A stretch of DNA of 64,000 nt from Bacteroidales bacterium UBA5349 (GTDB lineage Bacteria; Bacteroidota; Bacteroidia; Bacteroidales; Tenuifilaceae), in contig DHQB01000025.1 in the NCBI GenBank assembly GCA_002410065.1, positions 47,824 to 111,823 of the forward strand, in the 5' to 3' direction. Numbering within the stretch: the first letter of the stretch is position 1; the number at the start of each line of letters is the position of its first letter. The notes below the pieces were generated by a model. The model ran no database searches and had not been told where the DNA came from. It worked only from the letters and a program-made list of their open reading frames with translations. A program made the position numbers and the translations under genes. Shown here one piece after another: positions 8,216-18,015 of the stretch.

Positions 8216-9127
8216 ATGGAAAGACTCTTTCTGATATTTTCTTTTGCAGTACTCTCAACTAGTGCTATGGTTAGCTGTGTTAAAGATGCTCCTTTAAATG
8301 ACGATATAAAAGAGATTAAGGTTACGACTCTGGACATTAAAACACTGGGCCGACTTACAGCAGATCTGGTAGAAACCTCTGGAATTGTTGTTTATGAGCC
8401 TAACAGAATATGGTCGCATAACGATAAGGGTAACACCAACCAATTATTTTTGGTTGATACCACTGGAGCATTAATAAAAACAATTACTGTAACCAATGCG
8501 CAAAATATAGACTGGGAAGATTTGGCCGTTGATACACAGGGACGTATCTATATTAATAACGCTGGAAATAACAATAACTCTCGCACAAAACTTTCAATTT
8601 ACCGAATTCCAAATCCCAACTTAATTGAAGGAATTACCGTTCAGGCAGAAATTATCAGATTTACTTATGAGGATCAAACCAAATTTCCCCCTCTCAACTC
8701 GAACAAAAACTTTGACGTTGAGGCAATTATCTGGAAAAACGACAGTATTCACCTTTTCACAAAGGACAGAAGCACACCTTACACTGGTTACACGAAAAAC
8801 TATATAGTTCCATCAACTCCCGGTAATTATACTGCAATGCTAGTTGATTCATTCTTTATTGAGAGCATTAACTACCCTGCACCTGTAACTGCTGCTGATA
8901 TAAATCTTGAAACGGGCGAGCTCGTATTGCTAACAAAAGACAGGATACTTTCGTTTACCAACTACCCTGGGAGTAAGTTTTTTAAAGGTGATATTATTGA
9001 TTATCGGCTTACCTCAAGCGTTGGGCAGGTAGAGGCAATTAGCTTTGTGAACAAACAAAAACTATACATTACTGAAGAGGGTTCTAGTAGTTTACCTGGA
9101 AATATTTATAAAGTTATTCTGCCTTAA
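8216..9127 (+). CDS. Lipoprotein with predicted beta-propeller fold
   Basis: A lipoprotein signal with Cys21 (MVSC) begins this 303-residue protein. The rest resembles a propeller of short blades: ETSGIVVYEPNRIWSHNDKG, IDWEDLAVDTQGRIYINNAG, FDVEAIIWKNDSIHLFTKD, INLETGELVLLTKDRIL and VEAISFVNKQKLYITEEG. The WEDLAVD and VEAI segments resemble SdiA-regulated/phytase-like envelope proteins. The sequence does not show the full catalytic site of beta-propeller phytases, so enzyme activity is not claimed. It lies 19 nt after the chemoreceptor gene and is probably the last gene of that transcript. The location is the outer or inner membrane, periplasmic or surface side. Confidence 0.7.
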   Translation: MERLFLIFSFAVLSTSAMVSCVKDAPLNDDIKEIKVTTLDIKTLGRLTADLVETSGIVVYEPNRIWSHNDKGNTNQLFLVDTTGALIKTITVTNAQNIDWEDLAVDTQGRIYINNAGNNNNSRTKLSIYRIPNPNLIEGITVQAEIIRFTYEDQTKFPPLNSNKNFDVEAIIWKNDSIHLFTKDRSTPYTGYTKNYIVPSTPGNYTAMLVDSFFIESINYPAPVTAADINLETGELVLLTKDRILSFTNYPGSKFFKGDIIDYRLTSSVGQVEAISFVNKQKLYITEEGSSSLPGNIYKVILP

Positions 9128-9191
9128 AATAATGGATAACAAACATTTATCGAATTTTCAGGAGTAATCTTGAGCAATAAAACATTTCAAA

Positions 9192-10661
9192 ATGATTGAA
9201 GAATCAGTAAAAATACACGATAAATTCTCTCTTGAGATAAAGTTGGGATTAAACGCACGTAGAAAACAACAGATAAGTGATTTTGAGTTTAACACCTGGA
9301 TATTCCTACCAAGTAGTCTCGGTATAAATCCATCAACTTACGAGAAACGACACTTTTACAGGGATGTGAATTCTAATATACGCCTAATCACCCCCGTTTA
9401 TCTTCTGCGCGACATTGCAGGCGAGAAAAATACTCCATTCACAATTCTACAAAAATCGTTTGAGAATCTTTCAGCCGATCCCACACGCACGAATTCGGCC
9501 GAATATGAATATCAAATAAAAATGTTTCTATCCATTCTTAAAAGTGCACTTCGAGACGATATTGCGCATATTATCAAAAACACTTTTAACGAGGATAATG
9601 ATTATTTAATTGAAAGTTATATAAATAATATTCAGTTAATTACAGCAAAATACCGAAGCCTTAGAAGAATAATAAATACTCCTACCGTTAGTAAATATCT
9701 GCTCAACTTCTATCAGTTTGGCGACGAGTTTATGAGTAATCTAATAGAGCAGCATACCTTCAAACTACTCCGCGATTTGGAGAAAAGCAACCATGAGGAT
9801 ACTGCTCAAATTAGAGGTACAATAGTTGCAGTAATTAATAAGGAAATTGAGTACAAAAAAGACAAAGGGTTTTCAGTGGCTGAACAAGATGACCCAAATC
9901 GGAATAGGGATATGATTTTTCGCCTAGGACTGCTGAAAAAATTTGCCGATAACGAACTCTTTCTCACTGCAAACAAGAAAAAAGATGGCATACTTGTGGA
10001 GCAAGTGTACTACAGTATTGCTGCAGGAATTTCAATGATTTTTGCCACTGGAATTGCTTTCTCTTTTCAGTTAAAATATGGGAATTTCACCATGCCATTC
10101 TTTGTAGCGCTTGTTGTTGGCTACATGCTAAAGGATAGGATTAAAGAACTGGGACGTTACTATTTTTCTTACAAACTCGGAAGAAGTTACTTCGATCATA
10201 AAACCAAAATAAGCTTAAAAGGTACGCATATTGGATGGAGCAAAGAGTCCGTGGACTTCATTACCGAGGATAAAGTGCCTGATGAAGTTCTAAAACTTCG
10301 CGATAGATCTGCCATTCTTGAAGCAAATAATCGTGCCTTTACTGAGAGGATAATTCTTTACCGAAAACTTGTTCGAATCTTCAGGGAAAAGTTAGATAGT
10401 TCCATTCAATACAATACCACAGGTATAAATGATATTATTAGATTTAACATCTCTAACTATATCACCAAAATGGACAATTCAGATTTTCCTCTTTTTGTTA
10501 CCGGTGATGATAATTCGGTTAAAATAATTATGGGCGAGAGAGTATATTATCTGAATCTACTCATGCAGTTTAAAAACGATGGCCAACTTGTTTACAAGCG
10601 TTACAGGGTTGCCTTAAACAGAGATGGAATAATTGATATTGAAAAAATTAAATATCAATAA
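9192..10661 (+). CDS. Membrane protein of unknown function with two central helices
   Basis: I do not recognise the family. The 489-residue protein has no signal peptide. Residues 1-265 are soluble and mostly helical (repeated long charged helices, for example around FLSILKSALRDDIAHII). Two adjacent hydrophobic helices at about 270-315 form a hairpin, after which residues 320-489 are soluble again, with a helical part and a beta-rich end (FPLFVTGDDNSVKIIMG, YKRYRVALNRDGIIDIEKIK). Both termini should therefore face the same side, probably the cytoplasm. The start is the first ATG after a 64-nt gap. It shares orientation with the upstream genes but has no motif that identifies a substrate. Confidence 0.65.
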   Translation: MIEESVKIHDKFSLEIKLGLNARRKQQISDFEFNTWIFLPSSLGINPSTYEKRHFYRDVNSNIRLITPVYLLRDIAGEKNTPFTILQKSFENLSADPTRTNSAEYEYQIKMFLSILKSALRDDIAHIIKNTFNEDNDYLIESYINNIQLITAKYRSLRRIINTPTVSKYLLNFYQFGDEFMSNLIEQHTFKLLRDLEKSNHEDTAQIRGTIVAVINKEIEYKKDKGFSVAEQDDPNRNRDMIFRLGLLKKFADNELFLTANKKKDGILVEQVYYSIAAGISMIFATGIAFSFQLKYGNFTMPFFVALVVGYMLKDRIKELGRYYFSYKLGRSYFDHKTKISLKGTHIGWSKESVDFITEDKVPDEVLKLRDRSAILEANNRAFTERIILYRKLVRIFREKLDSSIQYNTTGINDIIRFNISNYITKMDNSDFPLFVTGDDNSVKIIMGERVYYLNLLMQFKNDGQLVYKRYRVALNRDGIIDIEKIKYQ

Positions 10662-10811
10662 TTGGGCGAAGAGAACTTACGGCGAAAAAAGAAAACCCAT
10701 AAATACTTGAGGTCCAATTAGAGGTATCTGTTTCTGCTATAGTATCAACAAAAAGCACCATGGCTTAAAATGCCATTAAAAATACCCTACCTTTACAGCA
10801 AACAAAAAACA

Positions 10812-11648
10812 ATGGCAAATATTGGGCAACGCAATCAGCTGAAGGTAGTTAAGCAACTCGATTTTGGCTGCTACCTCGATGGTGGAGAGCATGGAGAAAT
10901 ACTAATCCCTCGTCGTTACGTTCCTGAGGGAACCGAAGTTGATGATATACTCGATGTATTTATCTACTTCGATTCAGAGGACAGAATAATTGCAACCACC
11001 GAACAGCCCTATATTATGCTTAACGAAATTGCCAAACTAAAGGTGGTTTCGATTACCAGTGCGGGAGCTTTTCTCGATTGGGGCCTCACAAAAGATATCT
11101 TCGTTCCTTTCCGCGAGCAAAAACAGCGCATGGAAGAAGGCAAGTGGTATATTGTTGCACTTTATATCGATCATGAGACTAATCGCTTGGTTGCTTCGGC
11201 CAAAATTGAGAAATTTGTTGATAATACACCTCCCGAATACAATGTTGGGCAAGAGGTTGATCTAGTAATCTACTCACAAACAGATTTAGGGTATTCGGCA
11301 ATTATAAACAGTTCCCACTGGGGCATACTTTACAACAACGAGGTATTTAGCCGGCTCCGAATTGGTGATAAGGTTAAGGGCTACATTAAAAAGGTTCGCG
11401 ATGACGATAAGATTGACCTGATACTGAATAAACCAGGGTATGAAAAAATTGATAGTATTTCGCAATCAATACTCGAAAGATTGAATCAAAGCAAAGGCTT
11501 TCTGTCGCTAACCGATAAAAGTGATCCCGAAACCATTTACTTTTTTCTTGGGATTAGCAAAAAAGTTTTTAAAAAGGCCATTGGGTCACTTTATAAAGCA
11601 AGGCTCATTAGTATTGATGATGATGGGATACGGCTGATAAAAAAATAG
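10812..11648 (+). CDS. cvfB: S1-domain RNA-binding protein, CvfB/YitL family
   Basis: I use the ATG at 10812 (MANIGQRN), because the 14 codons before it are poorly conserved in type and the family normally begins with this segment. The 278-residue product has serial S1-like OB folds: NQLKVVKQLDFGCYLD (about 7-60), the S1 core VVSITSAGAFLDWGL with DIFVPFREQ (about 75-140), and VGQEVDLVIYSQTDLGYSAII with GDKVKGYIKKVRDDDKIDL (about 150-220). A C-terminal winged helix follows (FLGISKKVFKKAIGSLYKARLI). Staphylococcal CvfB binds RNA and affects virulence-gene expression; the role here is presumably RNA binding, target unknown. Confidence 0.85.
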   Translation: MANIGQRNQLKVVKQLDFGCYLDGGEHGEILIPRRYVPEGTEVDDILDVFIYFDSEDRIIATTEQPYIMLNEIAKLKVVSITSAGAFLDWGLTKDIFVPFREQKQRMEEGKWYIVALYIDHETNRLVASAKIEKFVDNTPPEYNVGQEVDLVIYSQTDLGYSAIINSSHWGILYNNEVFSRLRIGDKVKGYIKKVRDDDKIDLILNKPGYEKIDSISQSILERLNQSKGFLSLTDKSDPETIYFFLGISKKVFKKAIGSLYKARLISIDDDGIRLIKK

Positions 11649-11654
11649 AAAAAA

Positions 11655-12017
11655 TTAGTATTGCCCTGTAGAAAGCAAAACCAGAGTACAATCAAAGGAT
11701 ACTTCAATCCCCTTTTGCTTTGCAAGTTTAAATAATTCAGGATTTTCTGTCCCAGGGTTAAAAATAATACGTTTAGGGTTCAGGTTGATGATATAATCGA
11801 GGTACTGCTCCTGCTTAAACCTATTTAGGTAAAGGGTTACAGTATGAATATCGGTAGGGAATACCAGATAATCGAAAATGGGAATACCCTCAACCACATC
11901 CTGCCTTGGACCAATAGCCACAACCTCAAACCCATGCTTTACCAAACTCTTTATAGCCAGCAACGAGAATCGCCCAGGCTTACTACTTGCACCAAGTACA
12001 AGAGTTTTTTTATTCAT
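11655..12017 (-). CDS. CoA-binding (YccU-like) Rossmann protein
   Basis: A single small Rossmann domain of 120 residues: the nucleotide-binding turn LVLGASSKPGRFS at about 6-18, then AIGPRQDVVEGIPIFD, and a C-terminal VSFDCTLV strand. This matches the CoA_binding_2 family, which is related to the succinyl-CoA synthetase alpha N-domain and binds CoA or a similar nucleotide; a cellular function is not established. It overlaps the 3' end of ispF by 8 nt and ends the porV-ispF run on this strand. Its stop lies 6 nt from the end of the convergent cvfB gene. Confidence 0.8.
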   Translation of the reverse strand: MNKKTLVLGASSKPGRFSLLAIKSLVKHGFEVVAIGPRQDVVEGIPIFDYLVFPTDIHTVTLYLNRFKQEQYLDYIINLNPKRIIFNPGTENPELFKLAKQKGIEVSFDCTLVLLSTGQY

Positions 12018-12501
12018 GCTTGGTTACTTTTACAAGCATTACCACAGCATATGCCGACACGCCTTCCTCCCTTCCAACAAAGCCAAGACTCTCGGTTGTT
12101 GTAGCCTTTACCGAAACCGTCCCCTCGGGCAGATCTAAAATCTGCTCTAGAGTTCTCTGCATTTCTGGGATAATCTCTTTAAGCTTAGGTTTTTGAAGAC
12201 AAATAGTTGAGTCGATATTGCCTATGCTATAGCCTTTGTTTGCAATGATAGATTGCACGCTCTTTAGCAATATCTTGCTATCGACACCCTTGAGGTTAGG
12301 ATCGGTATCAGGAAAATGGTAACCAATATCGCGCATGGCAACAGCACCAAGCATTGCATCGCATATGGCGTGAATAAGAACATCGCCATCGGAGTGCCCA
12401 ACCGAACCTTTTGAATGAGGAATCTCAATACCGCCTAGCCAAAACCTGTAGCCTTTGGCTAATTTATGAACATCGTATCCAACACCTACTCTAAAGCTCA
12501 T
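12010..12501 (-). CDS. ispF: 2-C-methyl-D-erythritol 2,4-cyclodiphosphate synthase
   Basis: IspF closes the cyclodiphosphate ring in the non-mevalonate (MEP) isoprenoid pathway. The 163-residue protein has the full set of motifs: VGYDVHKL at 8-15 (metal-binding Asp and His), GHSDGDVLIHAICDAMLGA at 35-53 (metal His and CDP site), YHFPDTDP, and the C-terminal TTTESLGFVGREEG for substrate binding. Length is normal for the trimeric enzyme. Its ATG overlaps the porV stop codon in an ATGA arrangement, so it is probably translated from the porV transcript. The pairing with a secretion gene is one of convenience rather than pathway. Confidence 0.95.
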   Translation of the reverse strand: MSFRVGVGYDVHKLAKGYRFWLGGIEIPHSKGSVGHSDGDVLIHAICDAMLGAVAMRDIGYHFPDTDPNLKGVDSKILLKSVQSIIANKGYSIGNIDSTICLQKPKLKEIIPEMQRTLEQILDLPEGTVSVKATTTESLGFVGREEGVSAYAVVMLVKVTKHE

Positions 12502-13700
12502 CTCTTCCTTTTTGCTCGTCCTGTAGATTTATCGAAATCAAAGCCAAGTGTAAAACGAACGGTATTGGCCAATGGGTTTGTATGCCCTCCCCTTGGAACT
12601 AAATATGCAAAATCGAGCTTAAATATATTATACTTAACCCCAGCACCAATGGTAAAATACTTTCTATTCCCTTTGGTCATATGCTCATCGAAGTAACCAC
12701 CCCTAACAGCAAACTGACCAGAATAGGAATACTCAACCCCAACGCCATAGCTTATCTCACGTAATTCTTCTTTATAGCCACCTGGAGCATCGTAGAATGA
12801 CTGCAGCATACCGCTAATTACTGAAACATTAGGGTCCATACCAGAGGTAATTAAATCAGAATTATCAAAATCATCGTAACGTGGAGGAGTAGGCACTAAT
12901 AGTTTATTCCCATCAACAAGAAATGATACCTGATTATACTCATCCATGTCAAATGTAAAACGGCCACCTAACCGGAGATTGGTTGGAATAAAATCCTTTG
13001 TTTGGTCGTCGTTGTATGAGAGTTTAGTCCCAATGTTTGAAATGTGTAATCCAAATGCAAGTTCTCCATTGTTTTTATCAATCTTCACAGGAGTTTGATA
13101 GTATGTGGATATGCTTGCAGCATATGATTGCCCAGACTTGGCAGCAGATTGCCCCTGTTGGGCAAACCCCCCTGTTAAATCGGAATGAATAAACTTAAAG
13201 CCCACACTACCCCCAATCTTCTCTGAGAATTTACGCGAGTAGGCCATATCAAAAGCAAACTCATTGGCATTATGGGTCTTAATAGGTTCTGGGTTAGTTT
13301 CGCTAGTGAAAATTATCTCGCCTAGGGAGAAGTACAACAAGGAAGCGCTCACAACCTGTTGCTCATCAAACTTATAGTAGCCGACCAAATAGGTTAGATC
13401 AATATCGTTAATTAAATTTCTGAGCCAAGGGGTATAGGAAAGGGAGAGTCCCCATTCATTCTCGGTAAAGGCATACTTTGAAGGATTCCAATGCTGGCTG
13501 TTAATGTCGGGCTTTGAAGCTACACCCACATCGCCCATAGATCCAGCTCGTGAGTCGGGAGCAATCATCAGAAATGGAACGGCAACCTTAAGCGCATTGG
13601 GGGCACCAAGAAGCGAAACATCCTCATTAAACTGCCCCAGAACAACCATGTTGCTTATTACTAAAAAGAAAAGTAATCCTAAAAAAACTTTTTTTATCAT
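12498..13700 (-). CDS. porV: T9SS outer-membrane channel protein PorV
   Basis: PorV is the outer-membrane shuttle that collects T9SS substrates and, with PorU, forms the attachment complex. The chosen start (MIKKVFLG, base 13700) gives about 400 residues with a signal peptide ending near VVLGQ; the longer frame from 13778 would begin upstream of a good promoter and lacks a signal peptide at its end. The mature protein has family features: PFLMIAPDSRAGSMGDVGVA, NSQHWNPSKYAF, and a 14-strand-type barrel ending in FTLGFDFD with a short basic tail. It lies downstream of porU on the same strand, the two separated by about 277 nt with a separate promoter. Confidence 0.92.
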   Translation of the reverse strand: MIKKVFLGLLFFLVISNMVVLGQFNEDVSLLGAPNALKVAVPFLMIAPDSRAGSMGDVGVASKPDINSQHWNPSKYAFTENEWGLSLSYTPWLRNLINDIDLTYLVGYYKFDEQQVVSASLLYFSLGEIIFTSETNPEPIKTHNANEFAFDMAYSRKFSEKIGGSVGFKFIHSDLTGGFAQQGQSAAKSGQSYAASISTYYQTPVKIDKNNGELAFGLHISNIGTKLSYNDDQTKDFIPTNLRLGGRFTFDMDEYNQVSFLVDGNKLLVPTPPRYDDFDNSDLITSGMDPNVSVISGMLQSFYDAPGGYKEELREISYGVGVEYSYSGQFAVRGGYFDEHMTKGNRKYFTIGAGVKYNIFKLDFAYLVPRGGHTNPLANTVRFTLGFDFDKSTGRAKRKR

Positions 13701-13717
13701 GCTTAAAAATTTGAGTG

Positions 13718-13749
13718 CAAAATTAGTTGAATATTTATAACAACCCAAA
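13718..13749 (-). promoter_or_regulatory. Putative promoter of porV
   Basis: On the minus strand TTTG (13749-13746) and TAATTTTG (13725-13718) are 20 nt apart, matching the Bacteroidota -33 TTTG and -7 TAnnTTTG pattern. Transcription would begin about 10 nt before the porV ATG at 13700, and this rules against the longer in-frame start. Confidence 0.55.
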
Positions 13750-13977
13750 AACTCAATTGTTATTGCAAAACCATGCAATAAATTTTGGTATAATTAATTG
13801 CCAGTAAATTCAACGGAAATATATAAAAACAAATGATTCAGATCGGTTTGGGCTGTGACTATGTTAAACCTATCTTTTTTTGCTGTGCCAAGTAAATACA
13901 TAATCTATTATCCTCTGCTAAATAAGATTAAGTCTGACAGCAGCACAGAAATTGCTGCTATTGAGGAATAACCCATT

Positions 13978-16900
13978 TTACTTCAATACCACCAACTTTT
14001 GGTATACCTCTACCACCTTACCATCGGTAGGTTTAACCCTAATTTTATAGAAATATACGCCACGGCCTATTCTATCGCCAAAATCGTCAAGGCCATCCCA
14101 GTATATAGGGCCAACCCTATAACCACCTTCGCTTGGCAAATATTGCTCGATAGTTTTTACCAATTTTCCCGATGGGCTAAAAATCTGTATTGAAATATCA
14201 AAATCGGAATAGGGTTGATTGTGCTCAAAATAAAAACCTGTTGATTGGGTAAATGGATTTGGGTAATTAAGTAAATGAGTAAGTTTTAACTTAGTATCAG
14301 ATAAAACACTAAAATCAATCTGCGCTTCGGAGCTGTTGTTAAAAACATCCCATGCCTTTACGGTAACCATATATTCTCCTTCTTTCAGTCCGGATAATTG
14401 GTACTCTGCTTTACCCTGCTTAAAATTATCAACATCGGAAATGTAGTAATCGTTAAGTACTATGGTGCGCTCTTCCTCTCCGCTAATGGTGGCCACTAAA
14501 TTGTGGCCAATACCCACCCCAGTTGTGTTTATCCCTGAACTATCAACAAGTGAAACGATAAGTTTAGGGCTGGCATCGGTTGTTCCGCCGGGAACAAATT
14601 TGTCATTATTCATAAACAACTCAATCTGTGGCCCAGCAATATCGTCGCCAATATTATCGCTAATACCCCCAACGGTAAAATCTTCAAAATAGCCAGCGCC
14701 TATGCTCATCCCATCGCTGGCATATAGGCTAATGCGCCCAAAGCCATAATCGTACATAATATCCTTTGGAACTATAAATTTGGCGGTAAAGCCATTATCA
14801 ACAACTGTGGAGCGCCCCTTGTAAATGGTGCTCTCGCGAGCTGTAAACACAAAGGGGGTCCCTCCCCTATTGGCTAATGTGGTAATTTCCTTTGCTTTAT
14901 CAAACAGCGTAACTTCAGCTTCGCCCACAAACCCATCCAAAGCCTTTGAGTCGCTAACAATGCCCTTAAGTTCAACAGTATTCAAAGCTCTTAGCGTATC
15001 GAGTTGTCCGGTAATTGGTGTTCCATTAATTTGGGAAATCGACATACTTGCATCGGGGTAATGAAGCATGAGCGCAGGATCGCCAAGGAGCATAAAATTC
15101 CTTTTATTAATCTCCCCTGATGTGGCCACCTTTGCCAGCCTAAGTACATCTCCTAAACGATAAAATCTATCACCCTGCCCCTCCACATAATCGGTGCGCT
15201 GGGCAAATACATACTGAAAAAAATTTCTATTCAAGGTGTAGTTTGGGTTTGAATAAACTACCCGAGTTGTTGAAAGCAAACCAACACTTCCACCATTAGG
15301 CGAAAGTAGAGCATATTCTCCTGCAGATTTGCTTGCAAAATCATCAAAACGGCTAAACTCACAGGTTGCAGTTACAAAAAGAGGTAACCTATCAAAATTG
15401 CGCCATTGCTGAATATCGTTAACCATTAAAACCTTCTCGTGCGAGAGCCAACGGGTATTGGCATGGCCAACGTAGTTTATTATAAGAGCGCCTTGGTTTG
15501 CCCTACTATTTATGGCGTCGGTAACATCGGGATAGCGGGCACCCTGCGAGGTGGTTTGCATTGGATAGGCATCAAAGAAAATTCGTTGCACGTTGTAACG
15601 AGGATAATTGGTCTCAACAAAACTACCTAAAAGATTAGCATCGCTCATATGAACATTTCCATCGCCATCGTCGCCAATAAAGCACAATTGATTATGCCAA
15701 CTACCATTTGAGCCGAGCATGTACTGCCTTATTTTAGCAATTGCAATGTTTGCTTCAGATACAGTATTGCTAGGAATTCGGCCAATGCCAATATCAAGCA
15801 GGCCTTTCCCTTCACCCTCGTTGTCATCGAGCAATCCAAAAAAATCATCGGAAACATATGAATCAGTTACATGATTTGAGATTTCTGATTGGTAGGTAAG
15901 TACCCTATTGGTATTTGATGAGGCAGTGGATAAGTTTTTATAAGAGCCATCGCCAAAAAGAAGCAGATAACGTGGCAATTCATCGTCATTAGAAGCCCTT
16001 TTGTAAAACATTCTCATCATATTCCTAATGGCCGCCACATCGGCATTACCCGAAGAGAACTCGTTATAAACCTGCTGGTTGGTATAAACTACAACATCTA
16101 ACCCACTATTATCTATATGAAGTTGGGCAAGCTCATTGGCCTGCGAAAGGTAATCGGGGTGGGTAACAATAAACATGTCGGGCTGCCCTGCGCCATGAAT
16201 ATCCTGATTGTCAACATCCACAACAGAACTCACTTTGTAGGCTTGCGACGGATTAAAAGCAATCATCTCCTTAAGGTCATCGGTAGCAATTTTAACCTGA
16301 GCAACCGATCCTTGGAGGGTATAATTAAGATTTTTTTTGTGATCGAAAAAGTTGGTAATATCCCAAACCATAGTACCTGCATCGGCATTGGATATATCAA
16401 ATCGGGTAACATTCCCTACTCCCACACTCTCCAAATCTCTAAACTGAAATTGCCCAGATTGTATTATCAAACTTTGCCTTGCATTCACCGTAATATAATC
16501 GAGCCAGCCCTTTGCAGAGGGTGTTGGCTTATTGTAAATAAGATCCAAATTTAGGCTCCCTTGGGAGTATGGAATCTCAAAAGTTTTTGAGGATAATGAA
16601 GCAAAAGTTCCATACTGATTAGTTAAACTAACGGACGGTAAGGAAATGTTGCCAACAAATGAGCCATTGGCCCTTAGAGTAAAGGTACTTGATATCGATG
16701 AGCGGGCAGCAGCTCTAACCCGAACATGGGCTTTACCATTGGCAACTGGCTTGTTAAAGGGTAAATTGTAGGTTCTGCTTGTATAAATATCGAAACTCTC
16801 GCCAAGCCACTCTCTACCTGACTTAATAAGGTTAGTATCGTTAATTTCAAAGTAGTGCAAAGCATCATAGGCATTTGAAATACGTGTGTGGGGCGATGAA

Positions 16901-17814
16901 GGGGTATCAACATTTACTATTCGCAGCGGAACTGGCATATCTGTTGTTAGAAAATAGTTTGTTTGCAAAGCGTAATCATGAATCCGGTGGGTTAACATTG
17001 ATTCGTCCTCGCTAATCCCCCAGGTAATGGGTCCATTGGCATAAAAAAGGATATAATCGCCCTGATTAAATATGTTATCGGAGCCCTTCTCCATAAAAAT
17101 GGGTATTTGCCGCAAATCATCAATTGACTCATCGCTGTTCCAAAATGAGAGTTGTTTGCCATCATGCCCCCAAACTGAAACATTATCTGGGTTTGCAAAC
17201 CCCATGGATACAAGCTCAGCATACGATATCTTAAATACACCACTTTTGTCAACCCTAACCTGCTTCCAAACTCCATTTGACAACACCGATTGATTGGTGT
17301 ACCGAACAGAAAGTTTTGGCCTTACTCCTATCTCCTTTGGCTTAACAGCTAAACTAAATGCAAGTAATTTTTCAACCCTCCCATTTGCAGGGTTAACCCT
17401 AAGCGCTGGAATACTAACCTGTAGCATCTGTTTTCTGCGGGTTGTATAAACAGAGTGCTTAACAGAAAGTTTTGAAATGCTATCGATATCACTTTGCGAA
17501 AGAAGTTCTAGTTCCTCTGGCGTTAAGTCTGCATATTCCATTTTGGCAAATGTAACCGACACATGCTCGGAGGTCTCTACAGCATCAGAAACAGGAATAG
17601 TCTCAGTATAAAAAGGGATCATCAATGGAGAAAGCGGATAATCAACATTGTCGTCGAACCTAAGGTGAGGCTTAAAATGATTTCCCCCTTCTTCCGAAAC
17701 TCTGTAGTTCTTCATTGGCTCCTTTGGCCAATTTATACTACGCGAATAGGTTTGACCATTAATTACCCCGCTGGATATCAGCAGAAAGCATAAAATGCAA
17801 GTGAATCGAGACAT
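13978..17814 (-). CDS. porU: T9SS sortase PorU
   Basis: PorU is a C25-type (gingipain-like) transpeptidase on the cell surface that removes the C-terminal sorting domain of T9SS cargo and joins the protein to anionic lipopolysaccharide. The 1278-residue sequence begins with a signal peptide (about 1-21, ISSGVINGQ). The C25 region is at about 540-920 with catalytic His784 in VGHANTRW and Cys818 in TATCEFSR. The end (about 1185-1278; LNYPNPFTQSTGF, GRGVYFYKI) is the type IX C-terminal domain that PorU itself retains. Length and order match PorU from other Bacteroidota. It is transcribed away from porP/gldJ and towards porV. Confidence 0.95.
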   Translation of the reverse strand: MSRFTCILCFLLISSGVINGQTYSRSINWPKEPMKNYRVSEEGGNHFKPHLRFDDNVDYPLSPLMIPFYTETIPVSDAVETSEHVSVTFAKMEYADLTPEELELLSQSDIDSISKLSVKHSVYTTRRKQMLQVSIPALRVNPANGRVEKLLAFSLAVKPKEIGVRPKLSVRYTNQSVLSNGVWKQVRVDKSGVFKISYAELVSMGFANPDNVSVWGHDGKQLSFWNSDESIDDLRQIPIFMEKGSDNIFNQGDYILFYANGPITWGISEDESMLTHRIHDYALQTNYFLTTDMPVPLRIVNVDTPSSPHTRISNAYDALHYFEINDTNLIKSGREWLGESFDIYTSRTYNLPFNKPVANGKAHVRVRAAARSSISSTFTLRANGSFVGNISLPSVSLTNQYGTFASLSSKTFEIPYSQGSLNLDLIYNKPTPSAKGWLDYITVNARQSLIIQSGQFQFRDLESVGVGNVTRFDISNADAGTMVWDITNFFDHKKNLNYTLQGSVAQVKIATDDLKEMIAFNPSQAYKVSSVVDVDNQDIHGAGQPDMFIVTHPDYLSQANELAQLHIDNSGLDVVVYTNQQVYNEFSSGNADVAAIRNMMRMFYKRASNDDELPRYLLLFGDGSYKNLSTASSNTNRVLTYQSEISNHVTDSYVSDDFFGLLDDNEGEGKGLLDIGIGRIPSNTVSEANIAIAKIRQYMLGSNGSWHNQLCFIGDDGDGNVHMSDANLLGSFVETNYPRYNVQRIFFDAYPMQTTSQGARYPDVTDAINSRANQGALIINYVGHANTRWLSHEKVLMVNDIQQWRNFDRLPLFVTATCEFSRFDDFASKSAGEYALLSPNGGSVGLLSTTRVVYSNPNYTLNRNFFQYVFAQRTDYVEGQGDRFYRLGDVLRLAKVATSGEINKRNFMLLGDPALMLHYPDASMSISQINGTPITGQLDTLRALNTVELKGIVSDSKALDGFVGEAEVTLFDKAKEITTLANRGGTPFVFTARESTIYKGRSTVVDNGFTAKFIVPKDIMYDYGFGRISLYASDGMSIGAGYFEDFTVGGISDNIGDDIAGPQIELFMNNDKFVPGGTTDASPKLIVSLVDSSGINTTGVGIGHNLVATISGEEERTIVLNDYYISDVDNFKQGKAEYQLSGLKEGEYMVTVKAWDVFNNSSEAQIDFSVLSDTKLKLTHLLNYPNPFTQSTGFYFEHNQPYSDFDISIQIFSPSGKLVKTIEQYLPSEGGYRVGPIYWDGLDDFGDRIGRGVYFYKIRVKPTDGKVVEVYQKLVVLK

Positions 17815-18015
17815 TATTTAATTATTTTAACTTTGCAAATAAACAAAAAGTTTGATATACCTTTATCAGCAAGTTTATAAACGGTCAATGTTTAGTTTTA
17901 TTTTAGGTGTGTTGCAATGTTAATTGTTTTTTACAAACAATTAATAGCATTGCATATACAATAGATTATTCAAAAATGGGTTACATAAATTACACAAAAT
18001 AATTAGGCTATACTA

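Noticed and set aside
13701..13778. N-terminal extension of PorV from the start at 13778
   Set aside because: It lies upstream of a well-formed promoter and would bury the signal peptide behind 26 unrelated residues.
16117..16554. Open frame of 145 codons opposite porU
   Set aside because: It lies wholly inside porU on the other strand, has no recognisable motif or ribosome-binding context, and its residue make-up is that of an antisense shadow.
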